Shown here in pieces: positions 29,560 to 38,911 of a stretch of 64,000 nucleotides of DNA. Origin of the DNA: Odontocerum albicorne (taxonomy: Eukaryota; Arthropoda; Insecta; Trichoptera; Odontoceridae). Both the position numbers and the translations under genes were made by a program. The DNA is taken from NCBI GenBank assembly GCA_949825065.1, contig OX463846.1:2430366-2494365 (forward strand), in the 5' to 3' direction. Within the stretch, counting starts at the first letter, position 1, and the number at the start of each line of letters is the position of its first letter. The notes below the pieces were generated by a model, which was given only the letters and a program-made list of their open reading frames with translations, did no database searches and was not told the DNA's origin.

Positions 29560-29805
29560 TAGTATTTATTGTAATTTATTTTTTATCAAACACTGTTTAT
29601 TTCACTTTTTTGTGACGGTATTACCCTACCGGTTTCAAGGCTTTCACCTCATCTTCAGGGGAGCGCAAACAAGACTCCCATGAAGATGAGGTGAAAGCCT
29701 TGAAACCGGTAGGGTTATACGGGAATAAACAGTGTTTGATAAAAATAAATTACAATGTCTTTAAACCTCCACAACGTTAATGCCTTAACTATAAATAGTA
29801 TTTAG
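29560..29805. mobile_element. PLE terminus as a head-to-head palindrome (decayed)
   Basis: Two copies of the PLE 3' terminus face each other: the left arm (TTTTATCAAACACTGTTTAT to GGGGAGCGCAAACAAGAC) and the right arm (GAAGATGAGGTGAAAGCCTT to CAGTGTTTGATAAAAATAAA), followed by the outer tail AAACCTCCACAACGTTAATG. The right arm has lost the CCGTCACAAAAAAGT part of stem III and stem I. No GIY-YIG sequence lies between them. Confidence 0.8.
29614..29658 (-). ncRNA. Hammerhead-like motif, left arm of the 29.6-kb palindrome
   Basis: On the minus strand: CTGAAGA, T, GAGG/CCTT stem II, GAAA, CCGGTA...TACCGT stem III (here with GGGTAA in the loop) and GTC. The partner on the plus strand begins ATGAAGA, lacking the first C-U pairing context, and is broken. 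Confidence 0.45.
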
Positions 29806-29899
29806 TTTAGGAGACAATGCAACTTAGAATTTGGCGTAGTCCTATATAATCCTTGGATTATATATAATGGATTTTGAAGTTTTCATTATACAATTGTCA

Positions 29900-30375
29900 A
29901 AATAAATTTTCTCTCACTTCTTCAACAGTGACATAAGAATTGAGAAAGATTAATGGAGGACCCGAATAAATGCTATAGAAATGCGTACAATGAGAATAAC
30001 ACGAGTACATAGGGTTATAATGCATGACAGAAAACGGTATGAAGTGATTATAAATGAATTTGAACTTAATGTCTTGAGTTAGATGAAAAAGAGCACTCTG
30101 AGATGGTTCGGAAATGTAAAACAAATGAATGAAGAAAAACTAACAAATGAAAATGTAAGTGAAAGGAATGGTAAAGGGAGACCAAGGAAAGTATCGTTGA
30201 ACCAAGTGAATGATACTTTGAAAGAAGGAAACTAATAAAGTAAAAAAAAATGTAGGAGTCCTATGAAGAGGTGTATGAATGTGAAAAGGGTGAAATATGT
30301 GTGTTGAGATATAAATATCTGGCATTCTATCTTTTGCCTATCCCGAAAGGAAAATTACGTGATTGTATGAATATA
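29900..30375 (+). mobile_element. LINE-A fragment reaching the 3' end
   Basis: It includes the coding-side blocks GCTATAGAAATGCGTACAATG (an EMR(A/T)-type motif), GAATTTGAACTTAATGTCTT, AAAAAGAGCACTCTGAGATG followed by GTTCGG (KSTLRWFG), GGGAGACCAAGGAAAGT (GRPRK) and the 3' part TATCTTTTGCCTATCCCGAA. It aligns with 53200-53665 throughout. Several frameshifts. Confidence 0.75.
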
Positions 30376-30537
30376 TAGTTGGAAATAATTCTGTTAACTC
30401 TTAAGCCAATTAAAATCTAAATACGAAGAACTTGAATATACTAAAAATTGTTGTTTATAGTTAAGGAATTAATGTTGTGGAGGTTTAAAGACATTGTAAT
30501 TTATTTTTATCAAACACTGTTTATTACACTTTTTTGT

Positions 30538-30582
30538 AACGGTATAACCCTACCGGTTTCAAGGCTTTCCCCTCATCTTCAG
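30538..30582 (-). ncRNA. Hammerhead-like motif in PLE copy at 30.5 kb
   Basis: CTGAAGA, T, GAGG-GGAAAG-CCTT, GAAA, ACCGGTA-GGGTTA-TACCGT and GTT on the minus strand. One base differs from other copies, in the stem II loop; the helices are unchanged. Confidence 0.5.
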
Positions 30583-30634
30583 GGGAGCACAAACAAGACT
30601 CAATTTTGTTCGAACTGGTACCGATATATACGCT

Positions 30635-30905
30635 TCAACGGTTGGGGGCTGAGGGGTGAGGGAGGCATGGTACGATTTCGGCCAAGAGCGGAGAGATTTT
30701 TGGGATATAACTGTTCACCAGATGTTCGGATCGATGTACTGACTTAGAAATTTCTAGGGCCTCTAATCTGTCCAATTTATTTCCGTTATTAGTGATATGT
30801 AAGAATTTGGCATCATCGATAGAAAAAGTATGATTTTCACGGTGACAATGATTAGCTATTTCAGAATAAATTAGAGGATTTGTTAACACGGATTTGTGTT
30901 CACAA
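30635..30905 (-). pseudogene. PLE GIY-YIG domain, C-terminal half
   Basis: The minus frame reads LTNPLIYSEIANHCHRENHT, FSIDDAKFLHITNNGNKLDR, LEALEISKSVHRSEHLVNSY and IPKISPLLAEIVPCLP. It is nearly identical to the copy at 6797-7144 but starts after the YIG motif, because the copy is truncated at about 30905 (KRFCEHKS precedes LTNP). LEALEI, with the domain's conserved acidic residue, is intact. The domain cannot be catalytic without its GVY..YIG half. Confidence 0.83.
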
Positions 30906-30994
30906 AATCTTTTTTCAGTAGGGTTATACCGTTACAAAAAAGTGGAATATACAGTGTTTGATAAAAATAAATTACAAATACTAAAAATTGGTCA

Positions 30995-31565
30995 CCATAA
31001 TTCTTTCAGGTTATCGACGGGATATTAGAATCCTGCTACGATATATTATCTAGTTAACCAATTAATGCGGTTGTATGATATCTACTTGGTAAGATGAAAA
31101 CTATATTTAAGTAAATGTTTTAACATCAATTTCTAGAAGATATTATTATCCACATATCTTCAGACACTGATTGCCTTTACAGTCTTGTTCGACTCGAGAG
31201 AAATCTATTAGTTATTGATCTATTGATTAATATACCCAGGAGCTCACTCTCTTATTCTGCTTTTTTTAAGGAGCGTGGCCATTTCTACCTATGAAGAATT
31301 ATTTCAGGAAGGCAAAGCAAAAAAAAAAAGATAAACATGGACGACAGAACGCTGCATTTCAAGTTAACTGTTGCGAAAAAGTTATAAAAAAACTCAAGAA
31401 GAGTACGTGTATATACTTATGTAACATAATATATACTTATGTTTCACATTTTCAACGTTTTTATTCTTCTATTTTTTGCGATGCTTAAACTAAAAGGCTT
31501 TTTTGGTAAATTTCAGTTCTGTAAATCCTGAAAAGAAACACCCCAATATAAACAAAGCTTTAATA
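30995..31565. other. No supported feature
   Basis: AT-rich; the frame 31291-31488 is lysine-rich because of an A-tract and is not supported. Confidence 0.4.
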
Positions 31566-31567
31566 AA

Positions 31568-31645
31568 GAATAACTAATTATTTTGTTATTCCACTAATTA
31601 TATGAATACCCTCTAGACGTGTTTCTACGTGAGGAAGTATGGCCG
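31568..31645 (+). repeat. Dispersed repeat E, copy 1
   Basis: TTGTTATTCCACTAATTATA ... CCTCTAGACGTGTTTCTAC matches 34805-34865 and 45875-45925, all on the plus strand. Identity unknown; probably a retroelement piece. Confidence 0.5.
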
Positions 31646-31649
31646 AGGG

Positions 31650-31844
31650 TGCTCTTTGCTATTCTTAAACAAAAATTATTAAATGCTTTGTTTTTATATT
31701 TTTATTTAAAACCTTTTTTCAACTATGGGCTGAATTAGGGTGCCTGTGAGGCTAGTCTTTTTTCTAGAGTCTAGACTTGACAAATTGTTTATTTATTATA
31801 ACTCTTACAAAATAAAGTAATCTGGTGCGTTGGACAACTATATT
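31650..31844. other. Short spacer, no feature
   Basis: AT-rich. Confidence 0.35.
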
Positions 31845-32295
31845 TTATTTATTTATTTAATTAATTAATGATACAACAGTGTCTTTGTATACAAATGAAC
31901 ATGTGCCAGGTTATACAAGTTCTTAAAATTATTGACAAATAATACAAAACTTTATTTTAAACTAACATGAAGATACAAAAAGCAGTAGTAATAAATTACA
32001 GTCATTGTTTTAAAATTATTTAATAATTATATGCATATTTAAGTTCAATATATGTTATGTATATGTACCACAAAATATTACCAAACTTCACCAAGCAGAC
32101 TTACGTAATTGTCGAAGACTTATTTTATAGAGGTAAAGAACTCAGATTTGTTTTTAGTGGATTAACGCATACATGGAACAAATATCGGATTTTTTGAGAA
32201 TTTTGTGCGCATTTTATGGATAGATATTGAGATATAGAAAACACATGGCCTCATTAGTAGAACGAGATGCAAGTTGCTTTGCAGAATCAAAACTT
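31845..32295 (-). mobile_element. LINE-D 3' untranslated end
   Basis: The reverse complement matches 3430-3750: the tail TTTATTTATTTAATTAATTA at 31848, then AACAGTGTCTTTGTATACAA, GAACATGTGCCAGGTTATAC and, at the far side, ATGGCCTCATTAGTAGAACG. Non-coding part only. Confidence 0.75.
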
Positions 32296-32429
32296 TCCTA
32301 CACCTACATTTTATTGACTACAATAATACTTTACAATCTGCACGTTAAACACTGCTATATAAATTGCCCTATATTAATAAATATTATTTTGTACGCGTGA
32401 TGTCGATTGTTTTACTGTGAGAACTCTGT

Positions 32430-32605
32430 CAAACTTCGTTACCTAGTGGATAAGTTGCCAGTTTTACAATCCGGTAATCGAGGGTTGTTACTATTTTTTT
32501 TTAAATTAAGCTTAATTGAAAATCTTTCTGGTCAGATGACGCATTGTGAAAAAATGTCAGGTTTTATTGTGAACAACGGTTGTGTTGAGAGATTTCTCAC
32601 GCAAT
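32430..32605 (+). repeat. Decayed tRNA-derived SINE
   Basis: AACTTCGTTACCTAGTGGAT (A-box side), ATCGAGGGTTGTTACT (a decayed B box) and the body GAAAATCTTTCTGGTCAGAT align with the better copies at 35925 and 47432. The B box no longer fits the consensus. Confidence 0.4.
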
Positions 32606-32639
32606 GACTTCGTTTCACATTTGCATTATATATTTGTTT

Positions 32640-33005
32640 TTATTCATTTATTGGTTTCATGTGCTCAAACCATCGTAGAGTGCTCTTTTTTCATTTTCCT
32701 TAACACATCAATTTTAAGTTCACATTCATTCTTAATCCCTTAATTCCATACTTGGTCATATACGGTCACCCTACGTATTATTCTCAGTGCACGCATTTTG
32801 CTCATTTCAGATTTTTTCTGACTGCATTTTACTCCCTTATATCAAAAAGGGTACTAAAATACTGTTGAGGGCAATCATCTAAGCATAGTTTGTTACTGTC
32901 CGGTTCGAGTTTAAATATTAATGGGTTTCCACTTTATTTCCTGTTATTACTCTCATAACTCTTCCATTATCTGAGAAAATACTACCCAAATAGCAGAATT
33001 TTAAA
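32640..33005 (-). mobile_element. LINE-A fragment preserving the segment seen in the 51-kb array
   Basis: On the minus strand from about 33000: FCYLGSIFSDNGRVMR (TCTGCTATTTGGGTAGTATT then TTCTCAGATAATGGAAGAGT), then TGNKVETH and SNRTVTN. After decay it continues SEMSKMRALRIIRRVTVYDQ, NECELKIDVLRKMKKSTL and RWFEHM. This is the reverse transcriptase C-terminal half of LINE-A in its unamplified form, valuable for reading the 51.4-53.1 kb minisatellite. Confidence 0.75.
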
Positions 33006-33054
33006 AATAACTCTCATTTTTCAGATAAATAAACATGTTGACGAGAGCTTTGCT

Positions 33055-33168
33055 ATAAATCAGACTGAACCTGTTTTTACAATAAATTGTGCACCAACGG
33101 GGATCGAATCTGTAATGCCTCGCCTGGAAGACACGCGTTTTATCAACTAGGCTACGTAAATAGTTTTG
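33055..33168 (-). repeat. tRNA-derived SINE
   Basis: On the minus strand, GTAGCCTAGTTGATAAAACG (A box) then GTCTTCCAGGC and GATTCGATCCCCG (B box), followed by the body with AGGTTCAGTCTG. The order matches the plus-strand copies at 36480, 47432 and 62020. Confidence 0.65.
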
Positions 33169-33169
33169 T

Positions 33170-33838
33170 TCTTCCGCAGTTCTGGAGGTTATTAGATGAT
33201 TATGCATTTCCATTATTGATACTATATTCTGGATTTTTGACGAGCCGTCTGCTTCTTTATTCACTTGTCTAGAACTTGGAGTAAATACATCGTTAATCTT
33301 CATCACTGAGAGAACCCAAGTGAACCTTCTTCTGACTATCCTAGTTATGCCAATCAAACCCCTCCCCATAGTCCGCTACGCAACCCCTCCCCATAGTCCG
33401 ATTAAATTATTCTTGGTCAAACTCTATTAATAGCGTTTTAATATCCATTTAATGAATTCAAAATCACGCACTCCTGAGGATTTATTATAAGTAAAACAGT
33501 GCTTTAAAATTCATAGCTTTTTTTAGACGCTATTATTTCATGGTTTAAGACGAATAACGAAGATTTTTTTTTCACTTGTACACAATTCATCCAACAAGTG
33601 GATTTGATTAAGTGACATATTTTATGTTCTTAATTTTCCATCATATTTCTTTTCAATTTTCCATTACTTCTCCTGACTGTTGATGCCCCTTGGTTATTTT
33701 GTATTTGTTTTTTGCCATCTTGTTTTTATTATTATGGCATAACATTTCGTCAACGTTAAAATATAAAACGTCGATATTTAGTTCAAAACTATGTAAATAA
33801 TCATTTCCATGGTTTATCAAAGGTTTTGACTTTAATTT
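33170..33838. other. No supported gene
   Basis: AT-rich; frames on both strands near 33100-33370 overlap the SINE and are not credible genes. Confidence 0.4.
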
Positions 33839-33839
33839 A

Positions 33840-34350
33840 TGTATTTATTTAACACTTTTATTGCAAATACAATCTAGAGGGCTTATTGAAAGTCGGCAGT
33901 CTCTTTCAACCAACTAGACAAAAGTAAAAGAAGCAAGTTACGTGGTCGCATAAATCATTCAAATGACTATCGTTCCCCACAAAATCCATAAACACATACG
34001 TGAGCATATACCCACAAAACCCACAAAGACGGACAATCACCCAAACATTCTTTTTCATATAAAGTGAGATATCATCAATCAAAACGAAAGGAAGGGATGG
34101 TGGAGAGGAAAGGAAAAGAAATATCAGGAATGAAGCACGTTATTTTACTGACTGGAAATTAAGAGTTTTTTCAGTCGCTTCATAAAGCATGCCAAGGACG
34201 GAGCGAGTCTTATATAGGTTTGTAACTGATTTCAGAGACTCACTGCATGGGTAGTTAAAGACGACGTAAAAAAAGAGGAGCGGTGAACTGGAAAGGCCAA
34301 AAGACCAGCTCTGTTTGAGCGTAGCGCTAATCCATGATTGGAAAGACGCC
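33840..34350 (-). mobile_element. LINE-C 3' end
   Basis: The tail TATTTATTTAACACTTTTAT at 33841 leads into the untranslated region (GAGATATCATCAATCAAAAC at 34065). It is followed by the protein tail on the minus strand around 34150-34330, aligning with 46386-46590, with frameshifts (CATAAAGCATGCC against CTTAAAGCATGCC). Confidence 0.78.
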
Positions 34351-34352
34351 GA

Positions 34353-34530
34353 AAATATTTCGTAATACGAGTACATCAGACTTATGATAAGTTCATGATC
34401 AAACCTGATCTTTTTTTCACGTATTCTTTAATACATTGTTGCCCTATGTACCTTATATTATTATTCTCAGTCCTTGCATTTCCACAGTATTTATGTTTTC
34501 AGTCTTTTCCATGTCCACGTTTGACTTTCC
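34353..34530. other. Insert between two LINE-C pieces
   Basis: About 180 bp of unrelated AT-rich sequence separates two LINE-C fragments whose family positions overlap; no terminal features were recognised. Confidence 0.35.
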
Positions 34531-34532
34531 AG

Positions 34533-34720
34533 AGTTTTACTGCATGGACAGTAAAGGACGACGTAAAGAAGGAGCGGTGAACTGGAAAGGTCAATAGACA
34601 ATCTCTGTTTGAGCGTAGCGTTAATCCATGATTGGAAAACGCTGAAAATTTTCGGCGAGACCAGAGGGGGTGGCGGGACAGTTAAGGATATTATATAAGA
34701 GAGTCAGTAAGAGTAGCTCT
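34533..34720 (-). mobile_element. LINE-C internal fragment, overlapping in family position
   Basis: TTTTACTGCATGGACAGTAA ... GGAGCGGTGAACTGGAAAGG ... TTGAGCGTAGCGTTAATCCA ... GGGGGTGGCGG aligns with 46465-46610 and repeats the family segment already present at 34243-34330. It is therefore a second insertion or a duplication rather than a continuation. Confidence 0.7.
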
Positions 34721-34724
34721 GCTC

Positions 34725-34870
34725 TTACTGTCTTATTATACAATAGAGACAGTAAGAGGAGACTTTTAGTAAGAGGAGCTCCATATTAGAATATTTAAGA
34801 ATAAATAACTTTATTTTTCCACTAATTACATAAATCTCCGCTACACGTGTTTCTACCTCCTATCCAGTCT
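34725..34870 (+). repeat. Short AGTAAGAG repeats and dispersed repeat E, copy 2
   Basis: AGTAAGAG recurs at 34708, 34749 and 34769, with an inverted CTCTTACT at 34722. From 34805, ATAACTTTATTTTTCCACTA through CTACACGTGTTTCTACCTCC matches repeat E at 31568 and 45875. Confidence 0.5.
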
Positions 34871-34874
34871 GATC

Positions 34875-35315
34875 TAAGCATTGCTCTCTTAAGAAATCTG
34901 TATCATTCTACTTGAGCTGAGCCTCGAGTATGGTTGTTTGTAAGAAATTACCACATGGTTACACCTGTCGTATTGTACATTAATAACAAAGTCTTAAGTG
35001 AATTAATTATAATTTTTGTTTTAAAATACAAAATATCAAAAACAAAATGAGTTAGAATTGTTTCGCGCGAAATATTTGTAATATAATAAATATTTAGAGA
35101 ATTACTTGGAATGCCAAACAATATATTGCTTGAAAATTATTTACATCACTTCCGCGTTGGCATTTTCTTTCATTCTTGGAATATTATATTTGATATTTTT
35201 TAATTAATAAATATTAAAATTCACTTAGCACATTGTGTATCCACTTCAACCATTCTTATGCCCAAATTCAAAGACCTTCCTAAATACTGAATCCTAAATC
35301 TTTACAAAAACGAAT
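34875..35315. other. No supported feature
   Basis: AT-rich. Confidence 0.4.
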
Positions 35316-35320
35316 TATTT

Positions 35321-35836
35321 TCAATTTATAACATTAATTATTGATTTGGCGCATTTAGAGCATAGGGAGGCCACCAGTCTTCTCCATTCAGAGCAATTTT
35401 GGGCGGTGTTTGTAATATCCCTCCACGACATTCCTAACGCTCTGACTTCCTTGTCATAGGAACGGTACACCGTGAGAGAGGGTCTTCCAGGCCATCGGGA
35501 CCCCAATGCACAGAAAAACAGCACTCTTCTCAGCCAACTATCATCGGGCATTCTCAGAACATGTCCCAGCCAGGACCATCGCCTCTCCCGAATTACAGAG
35601 ACGACAGATCCCTGCCGGGTACGCCGGCGTGCAGAGTCGTTTGTTATGTGGTCATACCACCTGACTACCAATATCCTCCTGAGACACCTGTTTTCAAGAC
35701 TAAGTATCTTGAGCCTTGGTGAGATGCCAAAATTCACAGCCGTACAGGAGGATCGGGATGACACATGCGTTAAACAGGCGGCATTTTGTTGGTACGCTGA
35801 ATCCAGCCACCTTCCAAATCCTAAATGAACATACAT
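35321..35836 (-). pseudogene. LINE-H reverse transcriptase C-terminal domain
   Basis: The 171-codon minus frame has no stop and reads LSLENRCLRRILVVRWYDHI, TNDSARRRTRQGSVVSVIRE, RRWSWLGHVLRMPDDSWLRR, WPGRPSLTVYRSYDKEVRAL, SWRDITNTAQNCSEWRRLVA and SLC. The order (E)NRCLRRIL.(V)RW.D..TN..(V)RRRTRQ...V..IRERRW.WLGHVLRM......R......(R)PSLTW.......(E).(W)R.LV..LC is a non-LTR C-terminus, past the polymerase. The extreme N-terminal part of the frame (MYVHLGFGRW) looks decayed. Compared with LINE-A and LINE-B it is a distinct family. The intact length suggests moderately recent insertion; the polymerase domain is missing. Confidence 0.82.
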
Positions 35837-35919
35837 AAGACAAAATGTATAATTCTCAGTAAAAGGAAAATAAAAACGAAAGGTGAACTCTTTTTAGAAT
35901 TCGTTCAACAATTCAAAAT

Positions 35920-36090
35920 CCGTTACCTGGTGGTAAAATGCTTGTCTGCCAATCCAGAAGTGGCGGGTTCGATCCCCGCTGGAACCCAGATTTATAAAAA
36001 ATGGGATTGTAGTCTGTTTTTCACTAAGGGTCAATTAAAACATCTTTCTGGTTGGTTTGACGAGAGTGTCATATGGTAATAAGCTACGCT
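35920..36090 (+). repeat. tRNA-derived SINE with LINE-C-like tail
   Basis: The head TTACCTGGTGGTAAAATGCT (A box) and GCGGGTTCGATCCCCGCTGG (B box) are followed by the body (CCAGATTTATAAAAAATGGG) and the tail CTTTCTGGTTGGTTTGACGA. The head resembles a tRNA without an acceptor stem. The tail resembles the LINE-C 3' end in a decayed form. Confidence 0.72.
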
Positions 36091-36094
36091 GTAA

Positions 36095-36478
36095 AACTTT
36101 TTAGTAGATAATTTGTTATGTTACATTTAAAACTGTTTTTTCATAATTTAAATTTGTCTATATTATTTAGTAAATTTAATGAATCATTCCAAATAAAATT
36201 AATTGTGAAACGAAACCCATACAAGCAATTGTAAATTAAAGCAGATTAATTTAATTGCTTAGTCGTTTAGTTCATTAACGGCCAAATTCAGAAAAGTGCT
36301 CTATTCAGTCCGATAGGAATACAAGAATTCGTCAAAACGCCTACAATTATGTAGATATGCAACCCAGAACACAATATACTCGCACGTTAGGTGAAGGTGT
36401 TACATAAGATCATATTAACAACACGATGTTAAAAATTTCAGGGTGCACTAATTGGTCAATATTAAATATTGGGAACAG
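36095..36478. other. No supported feature
   Basis: AT-rich spacer. Confidence 0.4.
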
Positions 36479-36479
36479 C

Positions 36480-36602
36480 TTTTGTAGCGTAGTTGGTAAG
36501 ACGCCTGTCTTCCATTCCGGGTAATAAATATTAGATTAACGTTGGAACCCAGTGTGATTTACAGAAACGGTTCCAGTCTGGTTAGTTTTGACTCATGGCA
36601 TC
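36480..36602 (+). repeat. tRNA-derived SINE, B box decayed
   Basis: GTAGCGTAGTTGGTAAGACG (A box) and CTGTCTTCCATTCCGGGT are followed by GTTGGAACCCAGTGTGATTT and CGGTTCCAGTCTGGTTAG, which are the SINE body. An insertion or divergence disrupts the B-box region at 36525-36545. Confidence 0.65.
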
Positions 36603-36604
36603 TT

Positions 36605-36905
36605 AATCATATTTATTCATTTAACACTTTTATTTCAAATACAATCTGGCGGGCTTATTGCCAGGCGGCAATCTCTTCCAATCATCCAAACAAAAGTAAG
36701 TGAAGCAAGTTACGTGGTCGCATAAATCATTCAAATGACTATCCATCCTCACGAAATCCATAAATACGTACGTGAGCATATGTCCACGAACCCCATAAAG
36801 AAGGACAATCACCCGAACATTATTTTTCTTCTGAAGTGAGATATCATCAATCAAAAGGAAAGGAAGGGATGGTTGAAAGGAAAGGAAAAGAAAAATATTA
36901 ACGAT
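36605..36905 (-). mobile_element. LINE-C 3' untranslated end
   Basis: TATTTATTCATTTAACACTT at the left, then TACAATCTGGCGGGCTTATT, the family body, and GAGATATCATCAATCAAAAG at 36838. Non-coding part only; the protein tail is absent. Confidence 0.78.
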
Positions 36906-36945
36906 TGGTTTAAAAAAGATTTCCACATGGAATTATCAGGTTAAT

Positions 36946-37152
36946 TAAAAAATCAAGATATATGGGTGTATTTATAGCAGCAAAGTATGTACATATAAAT
37001 CTTGAAATAACATATATATTTCTAGGCAATGGAAAATATAATACTCGTACAACTAAAAGAGGAGCTATCAAAAGGCCTGAGCTCATCTCATAACATCCTC
37101 CCAATTGAGATCCACCCCACCCCCTAAAAAGGGCGAGCCTAACCATTAGGAC
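36946..37152 (-). repeat. Dispersed repeat F, copy 2
   Basis: It aligns with 15037-15232 (GCTATCAAAAGGCCTGAGCT, CATAACATCCTCCCAATTGA, CCACCCCACC, GGGCGAGCC). Confidence 0.6.
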
Positions 37153-37181
37153 ACCATAGAATTTAAATTTTAATAAAAAAT

Positions 37182-37494
37182 ATATATTGTTATTTGTTTT
37201 ATCAAACTCTGTTTATTTTACTTTTTGTAACGGTATAACCCTTCCGGTTTCAAGACTTTCACCTCATCTTCAGGGGAGCACAACCAAGACTGAATTCTGT
37301 TCGAATTGGTACAGATATATACGCTCAACGGTTGGGGGCATTCGGGTTGGGGACTCAGGGCTGAGGGAGGCATGGGACGATTTTGGCCAGCAGTGGAGAG
37401 ATTTTTGGGATATATGTGTTAACCAGATGTTCGCCTCGAGGTACTGACTTAGAAATTTCTAGGACCTCTAATCTGTCCAATTTATTTTCGTTAC
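37182..37494 (-). mobile_element. PLE terminus and 3' region
   Basis: TTGTTTTATCAAACTCTGTT at 37194 begins the terminus. The hammerhead-like motif, the GGGGAGCACAACCAAGACTG spacer and the 3' region follow, ending with a small piece of the GIY-YIG frame (GTACTGACTTAGAAATTTCT at 37441). At 37495 it joins LINE-C. Confidence 0.8.
37229..37273 (-). ncRNA. Hammerhead-like motif in PLE copy at 37.2 kb
   Basis: CTGAAGA, T, GAGG-TGAAAG-TCTT, GAAA, ACCGGAA-loop-TACCGT and GTT on the minus strand. Changes within stem II (C to T) and stem III (GGTA to GGAA) weaken pairing compared with the other copies. Confidence 0.4.
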
Positions 37495-37591
37495 TAATTT
37501 CTATTCAGTAAAATAACGTGTTTCATTCTTGATTTTTCTTTCCTTTCCACTCTACCATCCCTTTCTTTTACTTTGATTGATTATATCTCAC
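37495..37591 (+). mobile_element. LINE-C piece interrupted by piggyBac
   Basis: ATTTCTATTCAGTAAAATAA ... CTTTGATTGATTATATCTCAC is LINE-C (compare 19324-19412 and the reverse of 46280-46385). It stops at the TTAA where the piggyBac element begins; the continuation (TATATGAAAAATAATGTTCG) was not found on the other side. Confidence 0.75.
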
Positions 37592-37867
37592 TTAACCCTT
37601 TCGTGCTCAAATTTTTTTTCCGCATATATTAGTCTTTAATATTTATAAAGAAATATGGAAAAAAAATATTTAAAAAAATCGATCGAGTCTTATAAAAAAA
37701 CTAATGGGATCTATATTTCCTACTGATACTTGGTAGAACTCATTGTGCGTAAGAAAGAAAAACTTTTTTTTTTTTAATAAAATTATTTATTTTAAGCAAA
37801 AACACATTAAAATGAACTTTATAATTAAGGTAAAAATAAAAATAAAATTATTTCTTATGAAAAAGAT

Positions 37868-38167
37868 CTAAACATGGTGATAAGCATAACATAGTGGTAC
37901 ATTGTAACCCCTACACATGCACTTCGTTCTTTTCTCTTTCCCTGTGACACTACAAAGTCTACACCTTCTGTAAGTTTCACCCTTTAGAGGCATATGTTTA
38001 CCTACAGATTCCAGGCTTGATGGTCTGCCACGGCGTTTCCTCGAACAAAACTTGCCAATCAACTGCCCGATACTTTCTAGAGATATCCTAAATGCTAATT
38101 GGTCCCCTTTTTTTTCTATCAATTTTATAAAGTAAATGTCCATTTACAATCGCCACATCTATTAGAT
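37868..38167 (-). pseudogene. piggyBac transposase, C-terminal part with zinc-binding cluster
   Basis: From the mariner junction the minus frame reads YYLIDVAIVNGHLLYKIDRK, KGDQLAFRISLESIGQLIGK, FCSRKRRGRPSS, then a shift-free run to RRCRLCSVTGKEKRTKCMCR and GYNVPLCYAYHHV. (D)V(A)(I)VN(G)(H)(L)LY follows the catalytic core in piggyBac transposases. The C..C......C.C....LC...(H) cluster is the cysteine-rich domain that binds the transposon ends. It is continuous, after removal of the mariner, with HRIM at 38912-38925. There is no internal stop in this part. The downstream end (reading to about 37868) abuts an AT-rich 3' region and the CCCT end. Confidence 0.85.
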
Positions 38168-38171
38168 AGTA

Positions 38172-38909
38172 CTGGTTAGTCAAAAAGTTTTGAAAGCGGA
38201 AATGAAAATACATTTTCTTTGGGGAAAAATCACTTTTATTGCTCAGCATAGTCTCTCATAAGATAGTGATGAATCGACGCAGAAAATCCTTTTTATCCTT
38301 TCGAAATTGCTCCAAATGTTGCTCAGAAAGTCGCATTCGAACGTGTTTTTGTTGCATTGTTAGCAAATGCGGCACCCATTGTGCACACAGTTTTTTTGAA
38401 ACCCAAAACTTCAGCCAAAATATGCCATGTTGTTCCATGTGAGATGCCTATGGTGTCAGCTATCACATCCACAGTCGATCGATGATCTTCCAAAACCATA
38501 TCCTGTATTTTCGCTATGATTTCTGGTGTTGATGCACTTTTTGGACGTCCTGAGCGTGGATCGTCTTCAACGCTTGTACGGCCACGCTTAAACTCCAAAA
38601 CCCATTGGTGAAAGGTTGGAAATGAAGGAAAAGACTTCTTTAATACTTTCACCATCTTTGCATGGATCTCAGTAGCCGATAAACCTTCCAAAACAAAGAA
38701 TTTAATCACTGCACGATATTCGAATTTTTCCATTGTTAAAAAATACACTGACACGTCAACTTCAAATGGCTTGTAAACAAAGAATGAATTAACAGATCGA
38801 GATGAAATTTTGAGTACGTTCTTATGAAAGATGAAATATTAAAATGGCGTAGAAATTTTGGTTTTTCTACTGCTCCATAGATGTCGCTTTCAAAACGTTT
38901 TGACTAACC
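38172..38909 (-). mobile_element. mariner-like element nested in piggyBac, catalytic core deleted
   Basis: Inverted ends: GGTTAGTCAAAAAGTTTTGA (38174) and, from the right, GGTTAGTCAAAACGTTTTGA (38909 inward). TA lies at 38170-38171 and 38910-38911. Taking it out rejoins the piggyBac reading frame. It is the same family as 47727-48243. Confidence 0.88.
38256..38754 (-). pseudogene. mariner transposase, N-terminal domain only
   Basis: The first frame (38754 down) reads MEKFEYRAVIKFFVLEGLSA, TEIHAKMVKVLKKSFPSFPT, HQWVLEFKRGRTSVEDDPRS, GRPKSASTPEIIAKIQDMVL, EDHRSTVDVIADTIGISHGT and WHILAEVLGFKK. These are the two helix-turn-helix units of mariner transposase, joined by the GRP hinge. A frameshift near 38400 moves into the frame that continues CAQWVPHLLTMQQKHVRMRL, SEQHLEQFRKDKKDFLRRFI. 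The protein is then cut: the D..D..D catalytic block that should follow FLRRFIT is absent, and the 3' terminal sequence begins. It may act at most as a binding-domain fragment. Confidence 0.87.
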
Positions 38910-38911
38910 TA

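Larger units (their letters stand above)
30455..30990 (-). mobile_element. PLE copy with inverted terminal pieces
   Basis: From the left: the outer tail (AGTTAAGGAATTAATGTTGT), the terminus with a hammerhead-like motif, the 3' region, and GIY-YIG up to 30905. It then abruptly switches to a forward-oriented terminus piece, AGTAGGGTTATACCGTTACA to GTGTTTGATAAAAATAAATT (30917-30975). The body is truncated within the GIY-YIG domain. Confidence 0.85.

Noticed and set aside
36630..36926. 98-codon minus frame, and similar frames at 1374, 19399 and 46069
   Set aside because: The shared translated sequence is the LINE-C 3' untranslated region after the stop of the protein tail, so its similarity among copies reflects common DNA and not a protein.
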